A DNA stretch of 64,000 nucleotides from assembly GCF_011758745.1 (NCBI RefSeq), contig NZ_JAANOV010000001.1, forward strand, positions 3,472,001-3,536,000. Reading direction: 5' to 3'. A program made the position numbers and the translations under genes. The stretch comes from Amycolatopsis granulosa (GTDB taxonomy: Bacteria > Actinomycetota > Actinomycetes > Mycobacteriales > Pseudonocardiaceae). How positions within the stretch are numbered: position 1 is the first letter of the stretch; each line of letters starts with the position of its first letter. Below the pieces are notes generated by a model. The model did no database searches. It was not told the origin of the DNA and was given only the letters and a program-made list of their open reading frames with translations. This document shows, one piece after another, positions 1 to 12,494 of this stretch.

Positions 1-508
1 GCAGCTTCATCGCGTGCGCGCGTGCCGCGTCCCGGTCGGCGGTGACGACGACGCCCTTGCCGGCGGCCAGCCCGTCGTCCTTGACCACCCAGGTCGGGCC
101 GAAGCGGCCCAGCGCGTCATCGAGCTTCGCCGGGTTGTCCACGATCTCGCTGCGTGCGGTGGGCACCTTCGCGGCGGCCATCACGTCCTTGGCGAACGCC
201 TTCGAGCCTTCGATGCGGGCCGCCGCCGCGGACGGGCCGAACACCGGGATGCCGGCCTTGCGGACCGCGTCGGCCGCGCCCGCGACCAGCGGCATCTCCG
301 GGCCGATCACGACGAGGTCGGCCCGCCAGCTCTTCGCCAGCTCGGCGACCGCGGCCGCGTCGGCGGCGTCGACGCCGAGCTGCTCGGCCAGCGCGGCCGT
401 GCCGGCGTTGCCGGGCGCGCAGGCGAGCGCGGTGACGGCCGGGTCGTGGGACGCGGCGAGGAGCAGGGCATGTTCACGGGCGCCGGAGCCGATGACAAGG
501 ACACGCAC
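1..508 (-). CDS. purD: phosphoribosylamine-glycine ligase, 5' part only
   Basis: GAR synthetase ligates glycine to 5-phosphoribosylamine using ATP, the second step of de novo purine synthesis, in the cytoplasm. Only the first 169 codons are present; the gene runs off the left edge. The start is GTG at 508, giving [15 protein letters not shown], the family's usual N-terminus with the GSGAREHA loop. Further in, [14 protein letters not shown] and [13 protein letters not shown] match the N-terminal and ATP-grasp lid regions. It faces away from the phosphodiesterase gene. It is separated from purA by three genes, so the two purine genes are neighbours but not one operon. Identity is firm; completeness cannot be judged. 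Confidence 0.95.
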   Translation of the reverse strand, partial: MRVLVIGSGAREHALLLAASHDPAVTALACAPGNAGTAALAEQLGVDAADAAAVAELAKSWRADLVVIGPEMPLVAGAADAVRKAGIPVFGPSAAAARIEGSKAFAKDVMAAAKVPTARSEIVDNPAKLDDALGRFGPTWVVKDDGLAAGKGVVVTADRDAARAHAMKL

Positions 509-648
509 GGAACTGAGCCTAGAGGGTTGCCGACGGCACGCCCCGTTCACCCGCCCGCCAGCCGCGCGCCGCCCGCCCGTGCCGCGGCCGTCGTCCGCAC
601 CGGTGAGAGTGGCCGGGAGGTCCCTTTCGTCCCCCCAGGAGGTTGATC

Positions 649-1743
649 GTGCGGAGAAGACTCGCGGCACTGGCGCTGTCCGGCCTGTTCCTGGCCGGCA
701 CCGCCGGTGTCACCAGTGCGAGCCAAGCCGCCCCGGCGAACGAGGAGCGTGCCGAACCAGTGGTCGTCGGACACCGAGGCGCGCCGGGTTACCGGCCGGA
801 GCACACGCTCGCCTCCTACGAGCTGGCCTACCGCCAGGGCGCCGACTGGGTCGACGTCGACCTGGTGCCCACCAGGGACGGCCAGCTGGTCGCCCGCCAC
901 GAGAACGAGATCGGCGGCACCACCGACGTCGCCGCGCACCCCGAGTTCGCGAACCGCAGGACCACCAAGGTGATCGACGGCACCGCGCTCACCGGCTGGT
1001 TCACCGAGGACTTCACCCTCGCCGAGCTCAAGACGCTGCGTGCCACCGAGCGCATCCCGGACATCCGCCCGGACAACAAGATCTACAACGGACGGTGGCA
1101 GATCGCGACCTACCAGGAGGTGCTCGACCTGACGCGGCGGCTGGGCCGCGAGCTGCACCGCACCCTCGGCACCTACCCGGAGGTCAAGCACTCCACCTAC
1201 TTCGCCTCGATCGGCAACCCCACCGAGCCGAAGCTCGTCGACATCCTCAACCGCAACGGGCTGAACAAGCGCAGCGCACCGGTCGTCATCCAGTCGTTCG
1301 AGGTGGCGAACCTCAAGGCGCTGAGCAAGCAGGTGAAGGTGCCGCTGGTGCAGCTCACCTCGGCCACTGGGGCGCCCGCGGACTTCGTCGCGAGCGGCGA
1401 CAAGCGGACCTACGCCGACCTGGTCACGCCGATCGGTCTGAAGGAGATCTCCACCTACGCCGACTACCTCGGGCCGGAGAAGGCGCAGATCATCCCGCGC
1501 ACGGCGAGCGGCACGCTCGGCACGCCGACCTCGCTGGTCTCCGACGCGCACGACGCCGGCCTGAAGGTCGTGCCCTACACCTTCCGCAACGAGAACAGCT
1601 TCCTGCCGGCCGAGCTGCGGTCGTCGGCCGACCCGGCCGCGTGGGGGAACGTCTTCGCCGAGCTGGATGCCTACCTCGCGACCGGTATCGACGGGCTGTT
1701 CGCCGACCAGCCGGACACCGCGCTCGTGGCCGTGCGGTCCTGA
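649..1743 (+). CDS. secreted glycerophosphodiester phosphodiesterase
   Basis: This enzyme hydrolyses glycerophosphodiesters to glycerol-3-phosphate and an alcohol, here outside the membrane. The AGGAGG at 637-642 is directly adjacent to a TTG at 643 but six bases from the GTG at 649, so 649 is preferred (364 aa, [12 protein letters not shown]). A signal peptide spans about residues 1-28, ending near ASQAAPA. The GDPD core starts with [16 protein letters not shown] (the HRG and E-x-T motifs) and continues through [17 protein letters not shown], the metal and phosphate site. Length and order fit the GlpQ-like secreted branch. It is monocistronic and ends in a strong hairpin terminator. Substrate specificity is not visible. 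Confidence 0.9.
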   Translation: MRRRLAALALSGLFLAGTAGVTSASQAAPANEERAEPVVVGHRGAPGYRPEHTLASYELAYRQGADWVDVDLVPTRDGQLVARHENEIGGTTDVAAHPEFANRRTTKVIDGTALTGWFTEDFTLAELKTLRATERIPDIRPDNKIYNGRWQIATYQEVLDLTRRLGRELHRTLGTYPEVKHSTYFASIGNPTEPKLVDILNRNGLNKRSAPVVIQSFEVANLKALSKQVKVPLVQLTSATGAPADFVASGDKRTYADLVTPIGLKEISTYADYLGPEKAQIIPRTASGTLGTPTSLVSDAHDAGLKVVPYTFRNENSFLPAELRSSADPAAWGNVFAELDAYLATGIDGLFADQPDTALVAVRS

Positions 1744-1755
1744 GTGGATGGTCCG

Positions 1756-1794
1756 CGGACACGGCCCGTGCGATCACGGGCCGTGTCCGGTTTT
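1756..1794 (+). terminator. intrinsic terminator after the phosphodiesterase gene
   Basis: A perfect 15-bp stem (1756-1770 with 1775-1789) has a CGAT loop and is followed by GTTTTC. It lies 13 bases after the stop codon and isolates the gene from the downstream exporter. Confidence 0.85.
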
Positions 1795-1960
1795 CCGCGG
1801 TTGGTGAACGTGATCCCGAACACCCGAAAAGTCTTCGCGTCATAGCCTGTCGCCCGGCTAGTCTCAATGGGGACTGAGGGGGATCTGTTTCTCGTTCGGG
1901 GTTTCCTCCTGCGGTCGGCCCCTTTCCCGTGAGCCTTCGCAACTGGACGGACACCAGCCC

Positions 1961-3493
1961 ATGACCACCATTTCGGACGACAGACCTCCGAACACCGACA
2001 AACTCGACAGCGCCGTGCTGAAGGTGGCCGCGGTCGTCGTGCTCGGCGCCGTGATGGCGATCCTCGACACCACGGTCGTCAACGTCGCCCTGCAGGCGCT
2101 GACGCTGCAATTCCACACCTCGTTCGACACCATCCAATGGGTCGCCACCGGCTACATGCTGGCGCTGGCCACGGTCATCCCGGTCACCGGCTGGGCGTGC
2201 GACCGGTTCGGCACCAAGCGGCTGTACATGCTGGCGATCGCGTTCTTCCTCATCGGCTCGGCGCTGGCCGGCGCGGCGTGGAACATCGAGTCGCTGATCG
2301 TGTTCCGGGTCCTGCAGGGCCTCGGCGGCGGCATGCTGATGCCCGCCGGCATGACGATCCTGACCAAGACCGCCGGCCCGCACCGCGTCGGCCGCGTCAT
2401 GGCCGCGCTCGGCGTGCCGATGCTGCTCGGCCCGATCGGCGGCCCGATCCTCGGCGGCTGGCTGGTCGACTCGGTGAGCTGGCGCTGGATCTTCTACATC
2501 AACGTGCCGATCGGCGTGGTCGCGATCCTGCTGGCCTGGCGGCTGCTGCCCAAGGACGAGCCGCGCCCGGCGGACAAGTTCGACTTCCCGGGCATGCTGA
2601 TGCTCTCGCCCGGTCTGGCCGCGCTGATCTACGGCGTGTCGAACATCCCGCACCACGGCGGTGTCGGGGCGACCAACGTGTGGCTGCCCGGCATCATCGG
2701 GATCGTGCTGACCGTCGCGTTCGTGGTGCGGGCGCTGAAGGTCCCCAACCCGCTGGTCGACCTCACCCTGTTCCGCAACCGCACGTTCAGCGTGGCGATG
2801 GTGACCATGACCCTGTTCATGATCGCCTTCCTCGGCTCGATGCTGATCCTGCCGACGTACTTCCTGCTGGTGCGCGGGGAGAGCGCCCTGCAGGCCGGTC
2901 TGCTGCTCGCGCCGCAGGGCATCGGCGCGATGATCACCATGCCGATCGCGGGCAAGCTGGTCGACAAGATCGGCGCGGGCAAGGTCGTGCTGCCCGGTCT
3001 GGTGCTGATCATCGCGAGCGTCGCGGTGTTCACCCAGGTCGGTGCCGACACGTCCTACCTGCTGCTGATGGGCGCGCTGTTCGTGATGGGCCTCGGCATG
3101 GGCATGACCATGATGCCGATCAGCACCGCGGCGTTGCAGACGCTGACCCAGCGCACCGTGGCCCGCGCCTCGACGGCCATGAACATCGTGCAGCAGACGG
3201 CCGGTGCCGTCGGTTCGGCCGTCGTGTCGATCATCCTGGCCAGCCTGCTCGCCGGGAAGTTCGGCGTGCCGACCAGCGACGGTCAGCTGGCGGCGACGGC
3301 CGCTCTGATGAACCCGGCCACGCACGACGGTGCCGCCGCGGCCAGCGCCGACGCGTTCGCCTCGACGTTCATCTGGACGCTCGTGCTGGTGGCGCTGTGC
3401 CTGGTGCCGGCGCTGTTCCTGCCGAAGAAGCCGGCCCTGCCGCCGGAGGAGGACGCGGCGGAGGACGCTCCGCCCGCGATGCTGATGCACTGA
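1961..3493 (+). CDS. MFS exporter, DHA2 (EmrB/QacA) family, 14 TM
   Basis: A predicted proton-driven drug or metabolite exporter of the inner membrane, 510 aa, the usual size for 14-TM DHA2 proteins. Visible family motifs are the motif A loop (CDRFGTKRLYM, about residues 85-95), motif C in TM5 (GPIGGPILGGWLVD) followed by WRWIFYINVPIG, and a short acidic C-terminal tail. No regulator gene is adjacent, so the substrate is unknown. Unlike the two other DHA2 exporters in this window it has no C-terminal beta-sandwich repeats. It is flanked by terminators on both sides and so is probably monocistronic. Confidence 0.9.
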   Translation: MTTISDDRPPNTDKLDSAVLKVAAVVVLGAVMAILDTTVVNVALQALTLQFHTSFDTIQWVATGYMLALATVIPVTGWACDRFGTKRLYMLAIAFFLIGSALAGAAWNIESLIVFRVLQGLGGGMLMPAGMTILTKTAGPHRVGRVMAALGVPMLLGPIGGPILGGWLVDSVSWRWIFYINVPIGVVAILLAWRLLPKDEPRPADKFDFPGMLMLSPGLAALIYGVSNIPHHGGVGATNVWLPGIIGIVLTVAFVVRALKVPNPLVDLTLFRNRTFSVAMVTMTLFMIAFLGSMLILPTYFLLVRGESALQAGLLLAPQGIGAMITMPIAGKLVDKIGAGKVVLPGLVLIIASVAVFTQVGADTSYLLLMGALFVMGLGMGMTMMPISTAALQTLTQRTVARASTAMNIVQQTAGAVGSAVVSIILASLLAGKFGVPTSDGQLAATAALMNPATHDGAAAASADAFASTFIWTLVLVALCLVPALFLPKKPALPPEEDAAEDAPPAMLMH

Positions 3494-3508
3494 CCTCGAT
3501 CCTCGGCG

Positions 3509-3540
3509 AAAGGGCCCCGGACTTTCCGGGGCCCTTTCTC
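3509..3540 (+). terminator. intrinsic terminator after the DHA2 exporter
   Basis: A perfect 12-bp stem (3509-3520 with 3526-3537, arm AAAGGGCCCCGG) has an ACTTT loop. The 3' arm ends in TTT followed by CTC. It lies 15 bases past the stop codon. Confidence 0.85.
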
Positions 3541-3605
3541 GTGCGCCAGGCCCGTGCGGTGCGTCTCACCGGGTGGGGCGCGTGCCGCTGGGTAAGGATG
3601 CCGGT

Positions 3606-5258
3606 ATGGAGCTCCTGACCTTGATGGCGGTGCTGGCCGGTGCCCTGGGGCTGACCGCGGTCGCCCGGCGGTTCAACCTGTCGGCACCCCTGCTGGTGGT
3701 CGTGGCGGCGCTGGCCGTCTCGTTCGTCCCCGGCGTGCCCCGGGTGGAGATGGAGCCGGAGCTCGTCCTCACCCTGGTCCTGCCGCCGCTGCTGTACTCG
3801 ACCGCGCGGGAGAGCTCGTTCGCCCAGTTCAAGGCCGCTGCCCGGCCGATCATCGGGCTCGGGGTGGTGCTCGTCGTCATCACGGCGCTGGTCGTCGGGT
3901 TCGTCGTGCACCTGTTGCTGCCCGATCTGCCGATGAGCTCGGCGTTCGTGCTGGGTGCCGTGGTCGCGCCGCCGGACGCGGTGACCGCCGCCGCGATCGG
4001 CCGCCGCCAGCACCTGCCGCGGCGGCTGATGACGGTGCTCACCGGGGAAAGCTTGGTCAACGACGCCGCCGCGCTGACGCTGTACAAGATCGGGCTCGCC
4101 GCGGTCCTCGGCGCCGCCGGGTCGCTCGGCCACGGCTTCCTGGTGTTCCTCGTCGCCGCGGTGCTCGGCATCGGCGTCGGGCTCGCCGCGGCGGTGCTGG
4201 TCTCCCTCATCCGGCGCAAGCTCGAGGACCCGCTGATGGAATCGGTCTTCGGCATCATCGTGCCGTTCGCGGTGTACGTGACGGCGGAGCACCTGCACCC
4301 GTTCTCGGCGGACTTCAGCGGGTCCGGTGTGCTCGCGGTGGTGGCCGCCGGACTGTACCTCGGCGACCGCTCGCTCTACGCCGGCTCGGCCACGCGCGTG
4401 CAGGACTCGTCGATCTGGGCGTCGTTCGACGTGCTGCTCGAGGCGCTCGTGTTCGCGCTGATGGGACTGCAGCTGCCGTTCGTGCTGGCGGGCGTGAGCG
4501 CCAACGCGCACGACAACTGGCAGCTGTGGTGGTGCGCGCTCGCCGTGCTCGGCGTAGCGATCGCGATCCGCATCCCGTACGTGTTCCTCAACGCCTACCT
4601 GCCCCAGGCGGTCCGGTTCTTCGGCCGGGAACGCGACCGGCCGCCGACCCGGAACCTCCTCGTGCTGTCCTGGGCCGGCATGCGCGGCGTGGTGACGCTC
4701 GCCGCCGCGGCCGGTGTGCCACTGCTGACCAACGCCGGGCAGCCGTTCCCCGGCCGCGACGAGATCCAGCTGTGCGCGTTCGTCGTGGCGATCGGGACGG
4801 TGCTGGTCCAGGGTCTCACCCTGCCCGTGCTGATCCGCCGGCTCGGCGTGCACGACAAGGACGACGCGGAGCGGGACGCCGAGGAGGAGATGGCGGCCCG
4901 CGAGGCGGCGATGCACGCGGCACTGGACCGCCTCGACGAGATGACCCCCGAGCTGGTCGGCAAGCTCGGCATCCCGCAGGAGCGGGCCGAACGCCTCGGC
5001 AACCGGCTGCGGGCGCTGGTCGAGACGCGCTACCGCGGTGCGGTGGCGGCGATCTCGCTCAGCGCGGAGGAACGCGAGTCCAGCCCGCACGCCGCGTTCG
5101 TCCAGGCGCGCCGCGACCTGCTGCTCGTCCAGCGCGAGACGATGCTGGAGCAACGGGCCGAGGGCAAGCTCGACGACGAGGTGCTGCGCAAGGTCCTGCG
5201 CGAGCTGGACCTGGAGGAACTCGCCCTGTCGGACACGCTCATGGCGCGGCTGTCCTGA
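3606..5258 (+). CDS. CPA1-family cation/proton antiporter (NhaP-like)
   Basis: A monovalent cation/H+ exchanger of the cytoplasmic membrane, 550 aa. AAGGA at 3594-3598 sits seven bases before ATG 3606 (MELLTLMAVLAG), so the longer reading from 3573 is rejected. About 12 TM segments fill residues 1-420. The CPA1 signatures are VVAPPDAVTAAAI (TM5 region) and GESLVNDAAALTLYK (TM6), which carry the ion-binding Asp and the ND pair. A charged, helical cytoplasmic tail of about 130 residues follows (EEEMAAREAAMHAAL onward) and is probably regulatory. Na+ versus K+ preference cannot be read from sequence. It is convergent with purA. Confidence 0.9.
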   Translation: MELLTLMAVLAGALGLTAVARRFNLSAPLLVVVAALAVSFVPGVPRVEMEPELVLTLVLPPLLYSTARESSFAQFKAAARPIIGLGVVLVVITALVVGFVVHLLLPDLPMSSAFVLGAVVAPPDAVTAAAIGRRQHLPRRLMTVLTGESLVNDAAALTLYKIGLAAVLGAAGSLGHGFLVFLVAAVLGIGVGLAAAVLVSLIRRKLEDPLMESVFGIIVPFAVYVTAEHLHPFSADFSGSGVLAVVAAGLYLGDRSLYAGSATRVQDSSIWASFDVLLEALVFALMGLQLPFVLAGVSANAHDNWQLWWCALAVLGVAIAIRIPYVFLNAYLPQAVRFFGRERDRPPTRNLLVLSWAGMRGVVTLAAAAGVPLLTNAGQPFPGRDEIQLCAFVVAIGTVLVQGLTLPVLIRRLGVHDKDDAERDAEEEMAAREAAMHAALDRLDEMTPELVGKLGIPQERAERLGNRLRALVETRYRGAVAAISLSAEERESSPHAAFVQARRDLLLVQRETMLEQRAEGKLDDEVLRKVLRELDLEELALSDTLMARLS

Positions 5259-5392
5259 CCTGAGCCGCCCCCGCCGCCGTGTGAGCCACGCACCAGGTCG
5301 ACGAGCACTGCCCCGTCCGCTGCCCCGTCCTCGACCTCTTCCGCAACCCGACGGCCGACGAGGACTTCACGGGGCTGATCCGACGACGTCGC

Positions 5393-7402
<2,010 letters not shown>

Positions 7403-7462
7403 CGGACGGCCCGCGCGCAGTCAAGGCCGCCCCGGTTTCGGCTCACAGGCTGGGAAGCGGGG

Positions 7463-7489
7463 TTCAACTGCTGGGTCCGTGCTTAGCGT
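7463..7489 (+). promoter_or_regulatory. candidate leaderless promoter of the peptide ABC operon
   Basis: TTCAAC at 7463-7468 and TAGCGT at 7484-7489 form a -35/-10 pair, although the spacer is only 15 bases. The -10 ends six bases before GTG 7496, and no Shine-Dalgarno sequence precedes that codon. The mRNA would therefore begin at or near the start codon. Confidence 0.35.
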
Positions 7490-7495
7490 TGTCCC

Positions 7496-9106
7496 GTGCC
7501 TCCCAGCCTCCCCGCGAAAATCCTGCCCCTCGCCGCTGCCGCCGCGCTGCTCGCGAGCGGGTGCTCCTCCGGCGCGACGACCACGGACGCCGGCCCGCCG
7601 CGCCCCGGCGGCACGCTGACGATCGCCGTCGGCTCCAATCCGGACTGCCTCGACCCGCAGCAAACCGGCACGAACGCGGCCCTCAACGTGGGCCGCCAGC
7701 TCGTCGACTCGCTCACCGACCAGGACCCGGCCACCGGCGAGATCAAGCCGTGGCTCGCGGAGCGGTGGGAGAGCAACGCCGACTCCACCAGCTTCACCTT
7801 CCACCTGCGGTCCGGCGCCACCTTCGCCGACGGCACCCCGCTCGACGCGGCCGCGGTCAAGACCAGCTTCGACGGGGTCAAGGCGCTGGGCACGAAATCC
7901 CTGCTGGGACTGGGATACCTCGTCGCGTACCGCGGTGCCACCGTGGTCGACCCGCGGACCGTGCGAATCGACTTCACCGCGCCCAGCGCGCAGTTCCTCC
8001 AGGCCAGCTCCACGATGTCGCTCGGCATCCTCGCGCCGGCCGCGTACCGGAAGACCCCGGAGCAGCGGTGCCAGGGCGACGGCCTGATCGGCTCCGGCCC
8101 GTTCGTCTTCGACAGCTTCAAGCAGAACGCCGACATCGTGATCACCAAACGCAAGGGCTACGCCTGGGGGTCGTCGCTGTGGCGGCACCAGGGCGAGGCG
8201 TACCTCGACCGGATCGACTACAAGATCGTGCCCGAGCCCGGCGTGCGCACCGGCAGCGTGCTGTCCGGCCAGATCGGCGCGACCACCGAGGTCCAGCCGG
8301 TGGACGAGGCCCAGTTCCAGGGCAACGGGTTCAGCGAGCAGACCCGGCCGAACCCGGGCATCGTGTTCAACCTGCACGCCAACGTCACCCGCGGTGTCCT
8401 CACCGACGACAACGTGCGGCAGGCGCTGGTCAACGGCGTGAACCGGCAGGAGGTGGTCGACACCGTCCTGTCGCCCAACTACAAGCCGGCCACGAGCATC
8501 CTGGCCTCCACCACCCCGTTGCACGCCGACCTGTCCGCGCAGCTCGCCTACGACCCGGCGGGTGCCGCGCGGCTGCTCGACACCGGCGGCTGGGTTCCCG
8601 GCGCCGACGGCATCCGCACCAGGAACGGCCAGCGGCTGACGGCGACGGTCGTTTACGCCCCGCTGTTCAACCAGAGCCAGAGCGTGCTGGAGCTGATCCA
8701 GCAGCAGCTGCGCAGGATCGGGTTCGACCTGGTGCTGGAGCCGCACCCCAACGCCGAGGTCCTGCAGATCCAGCAGGCGAACGGCTACGACCTCCTCTGG
8801 TACAACGTGACCCGCGCCGACCCGGACATCCTGCGCAACAACTTCTCCACCAAGGCGGGCAACCGCAGCCGGCTGCAGCCCGGCAACCCGCTCGACGCGG
8901 TGCTGGACGCGCAGGCCGCCACGGTCGACCCGGCGGCCCGCCAACAGCCCGTGACGGAGGCGCAGCGGCTCATCGTGGCGAACGGCTACGCGATCCCGGT
9001 GTTCGAGCTGACCCAGGTCGTGGCGCTGGGACCGGACGCGCACGCGGTGAACTTCGAGGCGTCCTCGCGGTTGCAGTTGTTCGACACCTGGGTGTCGGGC
9101 TCATGA
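7496..9106 (+). CDS. ABC transporter substrate-binding lipoprotein (SBP_bac_5)
   Basis: The extracytoplasmic receptor of a peptide/nickel-type ABC importer, 536 aa. The GTG start gives a lipoprotein signal ending in LAAAAALLASGC, with Cys about residue 23 as the lipidation site. The mature protein opens with GGTLTIAVGSNPDCLDPQQ, typical of the DppA/OppA family, and LNVGRQLVDSLTDQDPATGEIKPWLAERW is the signature region. It overlaps the first permease by four bases (ATGA at 9103), the start of a tightly coupled four-gene operon. The family also takes up oligopeptides, nickel, opines and sugars, so the ligand is undetermined. Confidence 0.93.
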   Translation: MPPSLPAKILPLAAAAALLASGCSSGATTTDAGPPRPGGTLTIAVGSNPDCLDPQQTGTNAALNVGRQLVDSLTDQDPATGEIKPWLAERWESNADSTSFTFHLRSGATFADGTPLDAAAVKTSFDGVKALGTKSLLGLGYLVAYRGATVVDPRTVRIDFTAPSAQFLQASSTMSLGILAPAAYRKTPEQRCQGDGLIGSGPFVFDSFKQNADIVITKRKGYAWGSSLWRHQGEAYLDRIDYKIVPEPGVRTGSVLSGQIGATTEVQPVDEAQFQGNGFSEQTRPNPGIVFNLHANVTRGVLTDDNVRQALVNGVNRQEVVDTVLSPNYKPATSILASTTPLHADLSAQLAYDPAGAARLLDTGGWVPGADGIRTRNGQRLTATVVYAPLFNQSQSVLELIQQQLRRIGFDLVLEPHPNAEVLQIQQANGYDLLWYNVTRADPDILRNNFSTKAGNRSRLQPGNPLDAVLDAQAATVDPAARQQPVTEAQRLIVANGYAIPVFELTQVVALGPDAHAVNFEASSRLQLFDTWVSGS

Positions 9107-10050
9107 GACGGTACCTGCTGCGCCGGGCCGGGCAGGCCGTCCTCGTGCTGTGGGCGGCGTTCACGGTGTCGTTCGTGATCCTGTACCTGCTACCGGGGGA
9201 CGCGGTGCTCGCGAAGCTCGGCGGCGCCGACGCCGGCACGGCGCTCACCGCCGAGCAGGTGGCCCGGGCGCAGGCGGAGTACGGGGTGGACGACCCGTGG
9301 CCGGTGCAGTACGGAAAGCGCTTGCTCGCCGCGCTGCACGGTGACTTCGGCACGTCGGTCACCACCGGCGACAGCGCCACGCACATGGTGCTCACGGCCC
9401 TGCCGCCGACGCTCGCCGTGGCCGGGCTCGGCCTGGTGCTGGCGATCCTGTTCGGCGGCGGTGCCGCCCTCGCCGGCACCTACACCCGGCACCGGTGGCT
9501 GGGCACCCTGTTGCAGTCGCTGCCGCCGCTGGGCATCTCGCTGCCGGTGTTCTGGGTGGGCCTGGTGCTGATCCAGATCTTCTCGTTCCAACTGCGGGTA
9601 CTGCCCGCGCTGGGCAACCACGGTCCGGAGTCGCTGATCCTGCCCGCGATCACGCTCGCGCTGCCGACCGGAGCCGTCATCGGGCAGGTGCTCGCGAAGA
9701 GCCTGCGCACGCAACTCGCCGAGCCGTACGTGGAGATCGTGCGCGCCCGGGGCGCGGGGCGGGCCACGGTCCACTTCGGACATGTGCTGCGGAACGCGGC
9801 GATCCCGGCGCTGACCATGCTGGGCGTGGTCACCGGTCAGCTGCTGGCCGGCTCGGTGGTGACGGAGACGGTGTTCTCCCGGGACGGCGTCGGCCGCGTC
9901 ACCACCGCGGCCGTCAACGCGCAGGACGTGCCCGTGGTGCAGGCGGTGATCGTGCTGGCCGCGTTCTGCTTCGTGGTGATCAACCTGGCGGTGGACCTGC
10001 TGTACCCACTGCTCGATCCGCGGGTGCGGAGGGAGGCGGCGCATGTCTGA
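9103..10050 (+). CDS. ABC importer permease, DppB/OppB type
   Basis: A 315-aa membrane permease starting MRRYLLRRAGQAVLVLWAAF, the characteristic first TM of DppB-type subunits. The periplasmic loop follows (LPGDAVLAKLGGADAG, then YGVDDPWPVQYGKRL), then five more TM helices. The BPD_transp_1 EAA loop is around EPYVEIVRARGAGRATVHFGH. ATG 9103 overlaps the binding-protein stop. It forms the channel with the following DppC-type subunit. Confidence 0.93.
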   Translation: MRRYLLRRAGQAVLVLWAAFTVSFVILYLLPGDAVLAKLGGADAGTALTAEQVARAQAEYGVDDPWPVQYGKRLLAALHGDFGTSVTTGDSATHMVLTALPPTLAVAGLGLVLAILFGGGAALAGTYTRHRWLGTLLQSLPPLGISLPVFWVGLVLIQIFSFQLRVLPALGNHGPESLILPAITLALPTGAVIGQVLAKSLRTQLAEPYVEIVRARGAGRATVHFGHVLRNAAIPALTMLGVVTGQLLAGSVVTETVFSRDGVGRVTTAAVNAQDVPVVQAVIVLAAFCFVVINLAVDLLYPLLDPRVRREAAHV

Positions 10051-10879
10051 CGTCCTCGCGGTGCCCGGCCGCGGCGGGTTCCTGCTGCGGCGGCCCGGTC
10101 TGGTGCTGGCCGTGCTGGTGCTCACGCTGGTCGTGGCGTGGGTGCTGGTGCCGTCGCTGTTCACCAGCCACGACCCGCTGGCCGGAGTGCCGCGCGAGAA
10201 GCTGCGGGCGCCGTCGGCGGCGCACCTGTTCGGCACCGACGAGACCGGGCGGGACGTGTTCGCGCGGGTCGTGCACGGGGCCGGGATGTCCCTGCGGGCC
10301 ACGCTGCTCGCGGTGCTGATCGCGCTGGTCGCCGGATCGGTGCTGGGCCTCGTCGCCGGGGCGCGCGGAGGATGGCTGGACTCGGCGCTGATGCGGGTCA
10401 TGGACGTGCTGCTGGCGATACCGCCGATCCTGCTGTCGCTGGCGCTGGTCACCGCGCTCGGGTTCGGCACCACCAAGGTGGCGCTCGCGGTGGGGGTGGC
10501 GAACGTGGCGAACTTCGCGCGGTTGATGCGCGCGGAGGTGATCCGGGTGCGGACCGGCGTGTACGTGGAAGCCGCGCGGGCGAGCGGCGTCCGGTGGTTC
10601 GGCGTGCTGGCGCGGCACATCCTGCCCAACGCGGTCGGCCCGGTGGTGGTGCTGGCGGTGCTCACGTTCGGCACCGCGGTGCTGGAGATCTCCGCGCTGA
10701 GCTTCCTCGGCTACGGCGCGGCGCCGCCGTCGCCGGAATGGGGGTCGCTGGTGTCCGCCGGCCGCGCGTACCTGGCGAGCGCCTGGTGGATGACCACGTT
10801 GCCCGGTCTGGTGATCGCCGCGGTGGTGCTGTCGGCGAACCGGTTGTCGAAGGCCCTGGACGGAGAACGGCATGAGTGA
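10043..10879 (+). CDS. ABC importer permease, DppC/OppC type
   Basis: A 278-aa second permease of the importer, starting at ATG 10043 inside the end of the previous gene (8-base overlap). It has the N-terminal TM, then the OppC signature [23 protein letters not shown], and six TMs in total. The EAA loop is at [23 protein letters not shown]. It overlaps the ATPase gene by eight bases, so translation of the four genes is coupled. Confidence 0.93.
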   Translation: MSDVLAVPGRGGFLLRRPGLVLAVLVLTLVVAWVLVPSLFTSHDPLAGVPREKLRAPSAAHLFGTDETGRDVFARVVHGAGMSLRATLLAVLIALVAGSVLGLVAGARGGWLDSALMRVMDVLLAIPPILLSLALVTALGFGTTKVALAVGVANVANFARLMRAEVIRVRTGVYVEAARASGVRWFGVLARHILPNAVGPVVVLAVLTFGTAVLEISALSFLGYGAAPPSPEWGSLVSAGRAYLASAWWMTTLPGLVIAAVVLSANRLSKALDGERHE

Positions 10880-12437
10880 ACTGCTGGTGGTGCGGGATCT
10901 CGCCGTGTCCTACCGCACGCGGTCCGGTGTGGTGCCGGCCGTGCGGTCGGTCGGCCTGACGGTACGAAGTGGACAGACCGTGGCGGTGGTCGGCGAATCC
11001 GGTTCGGGCAAGTCGACCACCGCGCACGCGGTGATCGGGCTGCTGCCGCGTGGTGGGCGCATCGAGGGCGGGTCGATCACCTTCGACGGCCGGGAACTGA
11101 CCTCGCTGCCGGAGAAGGCGTGGCGCTCGGTGCGCGGCGCGGAGATCGCGTTGATCCCGCAGGACCCGACCGTGTCGCTGAACCCGGTCAAGCGGATCGG
11201 CGAGCAGGTCGGTGAGGCTCTGGTCGTCCACGGGCTGGCCACCCGGCGCGCGGCCCCGGCGCAGGCCGTCGAGTTGCTGGCGCGGGCCGGGATCGACAAC
11301 CCGGGGTTGCGGGCGCGGCAGTACCCGCACGAGCTGTCCGGCGGGCTGCGGCAGCGCGCGCTGATCGCGGCGGCGCTGGCCGGCCGGCCCAGGCTGATCA
11401 TCGCCGACGAGCCGACCAGCGCGCTGGACGTAACGGTGCAGCGGCGCATCCTGGACCACCTCGCGGAGCTGGCCGTGGAGGAGAACCTGGCGCTGCTGCT
11501 GATCACCCACGACCTGGGGGTCGCGGCCGACCGGGCGGACGAGATCGCGGTGGTGTCGCAGGGCCGGTTGGTGGAGCGGGCGCCGAGCGCGGAGCTGCTG
11601 GCCGCACCGGCGCAGGATTACACGCGGCGGCTGTTGGCGGCGGCACCCAGCCTGTCGACGGAACCGCTGCGGTCACGCCGCGCGGCGGGGACGGCGCTGG
11701 TCCGGGTTTCGGGACTGCGCAAGGACTTCGGCGCGATCCGGGCGGTGGACGATGTGTCGTTCGAGATCCCGCGCGGGCAGACCTTGGCGCTGGTCGGCGA
11801 ATCCGGGTCGGGTAAGTCCACGACGGCGCGGATGGTGCTGCGGCTCGCGGAACCGTCCGCGGGCACGGTGTCGTTCGACGGTGTGGACGTGACCGCCGTG
11901 CGCGGCGCGGAGTTGCGGCGGCTGCGGCGGCGGATGCAGCTGGTGTACCAGAACCCGTACGCGTCGCTGAACCCGAAGCTCACGGTGTCCCAGATCGTGT
12001 CGGAGCCGTTGCGGGCGTTCCGGGCTCCCGGGCGTCCCGAGGAGCTGCTGGACCAGGTGGCGTTGCCGGCGTCGATGCTGCGGCGCAGGCCGGCGGAGCT
12101 GTCCGGCGGGCAGCGGCAGCGGGTGGCGATCGCGCGGGCGCTGGCACTGCGCCCGGAACTGGTCGTGCTCGACGAGCCCGTGTCGGCCCTGGACGTGTCC
12201 GTGCAGGCCCAGATCCTGGAGCTGCTGGTCCGCCTGCAGGACGAGCTCGGGCTGACGTACCTGTTCATCTCGCACGACCTGGCGGTGGTGCGGCAGGTGG
12301 CCGACCACGTCGGCGTGATGCGCGCGGGCACCTTGGTGGAACACGGCCCGGCCGGCCAGGTCCTGCGAGAGCCGCGGCACGCCTACACGAAGGAACTGCT
12401 GAACGCGATCCCCGGGCGGGTGTCGGAGGTGGCCTGA
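10872..12437 (+). CDS. fused double ATPase of the peptide/nickel ABC importer (DppD-DppF type)
   Basis: A 521-aa cytoplasmic ATPase carrying two complete nucleotide-binding domains, replacing the usual separate D and F subunits. The first NBD (about residues 1-255) has Walker [11 protein letters not shown] near residue 40, signature ELSGGLRQR, and Walker [13 protein letters not shown]. The second (about 275-521) has [19 protein letters not shown] and [12 protein letters not shown]. Each ends with the oppD/F-type extension ([10 protein letters not shown] and [10 protein letters not shown]). The fusion is common in actinobacteria. It is the last gene of the operon. Confidence 0.93.
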   Translation: MSELLVVRDLAVSYRTRSGVVPAVRSVGLTVRSGQTVAVVGESGSGKSTTAHAVIGLLPRGGRIEGGSITFDGRELTSLPEKAWRSVRGAEIALIPQDPTVSLNPVKRIGEQVGEALVVHGLATRRAAPAQAVELLARAGIDNPGLRARQYPHELSGGLRQRALIAAALAGRPRLIIADEPTSALDVTVQRRILDHLAELAVEENLALLLITHDLGVAADRADEIAVVSQGRLVERAPSAELLAAPAQDYTRRLLAAAPSLSTEPLRSRRAAGTALVRVSGLRKDFGAIRAVDDVSFEIPRGQTLALVGESGSGKSTTARMVLRLAEPSAGTVSFDGVDVTAVRGAELRRLRRRMQLVYQNPYASLNPKLTVSQIVSEPLRAFRAPGRPEELLDQVALPASMLRRRPAELSGGQRQRVAIARALALRPELVVLDEPVSALDVSVQAQILELLVRLQDELGLTYLFISHDLAVVRQVADHVGVMRAGTLVEHGPAGQVLREPRHAYTKELLNAIPGRVSEVA

Positions 12438-12494
12438 CCGCCTGCAGTGCGGGGTGGCGGCCGGTCTGAGCAGGCGCCGGGTGCGGCGGGCGGT

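Noticed and set aside
5259-5392. Protein-like stretch HQVDEHCPVRCPVLDLFRNP after the antiporter gene
   Set aside because: No start codon, no family resemblance I can name, and the frame runs into antisense purA; a gene remnant is possible but unsupported.
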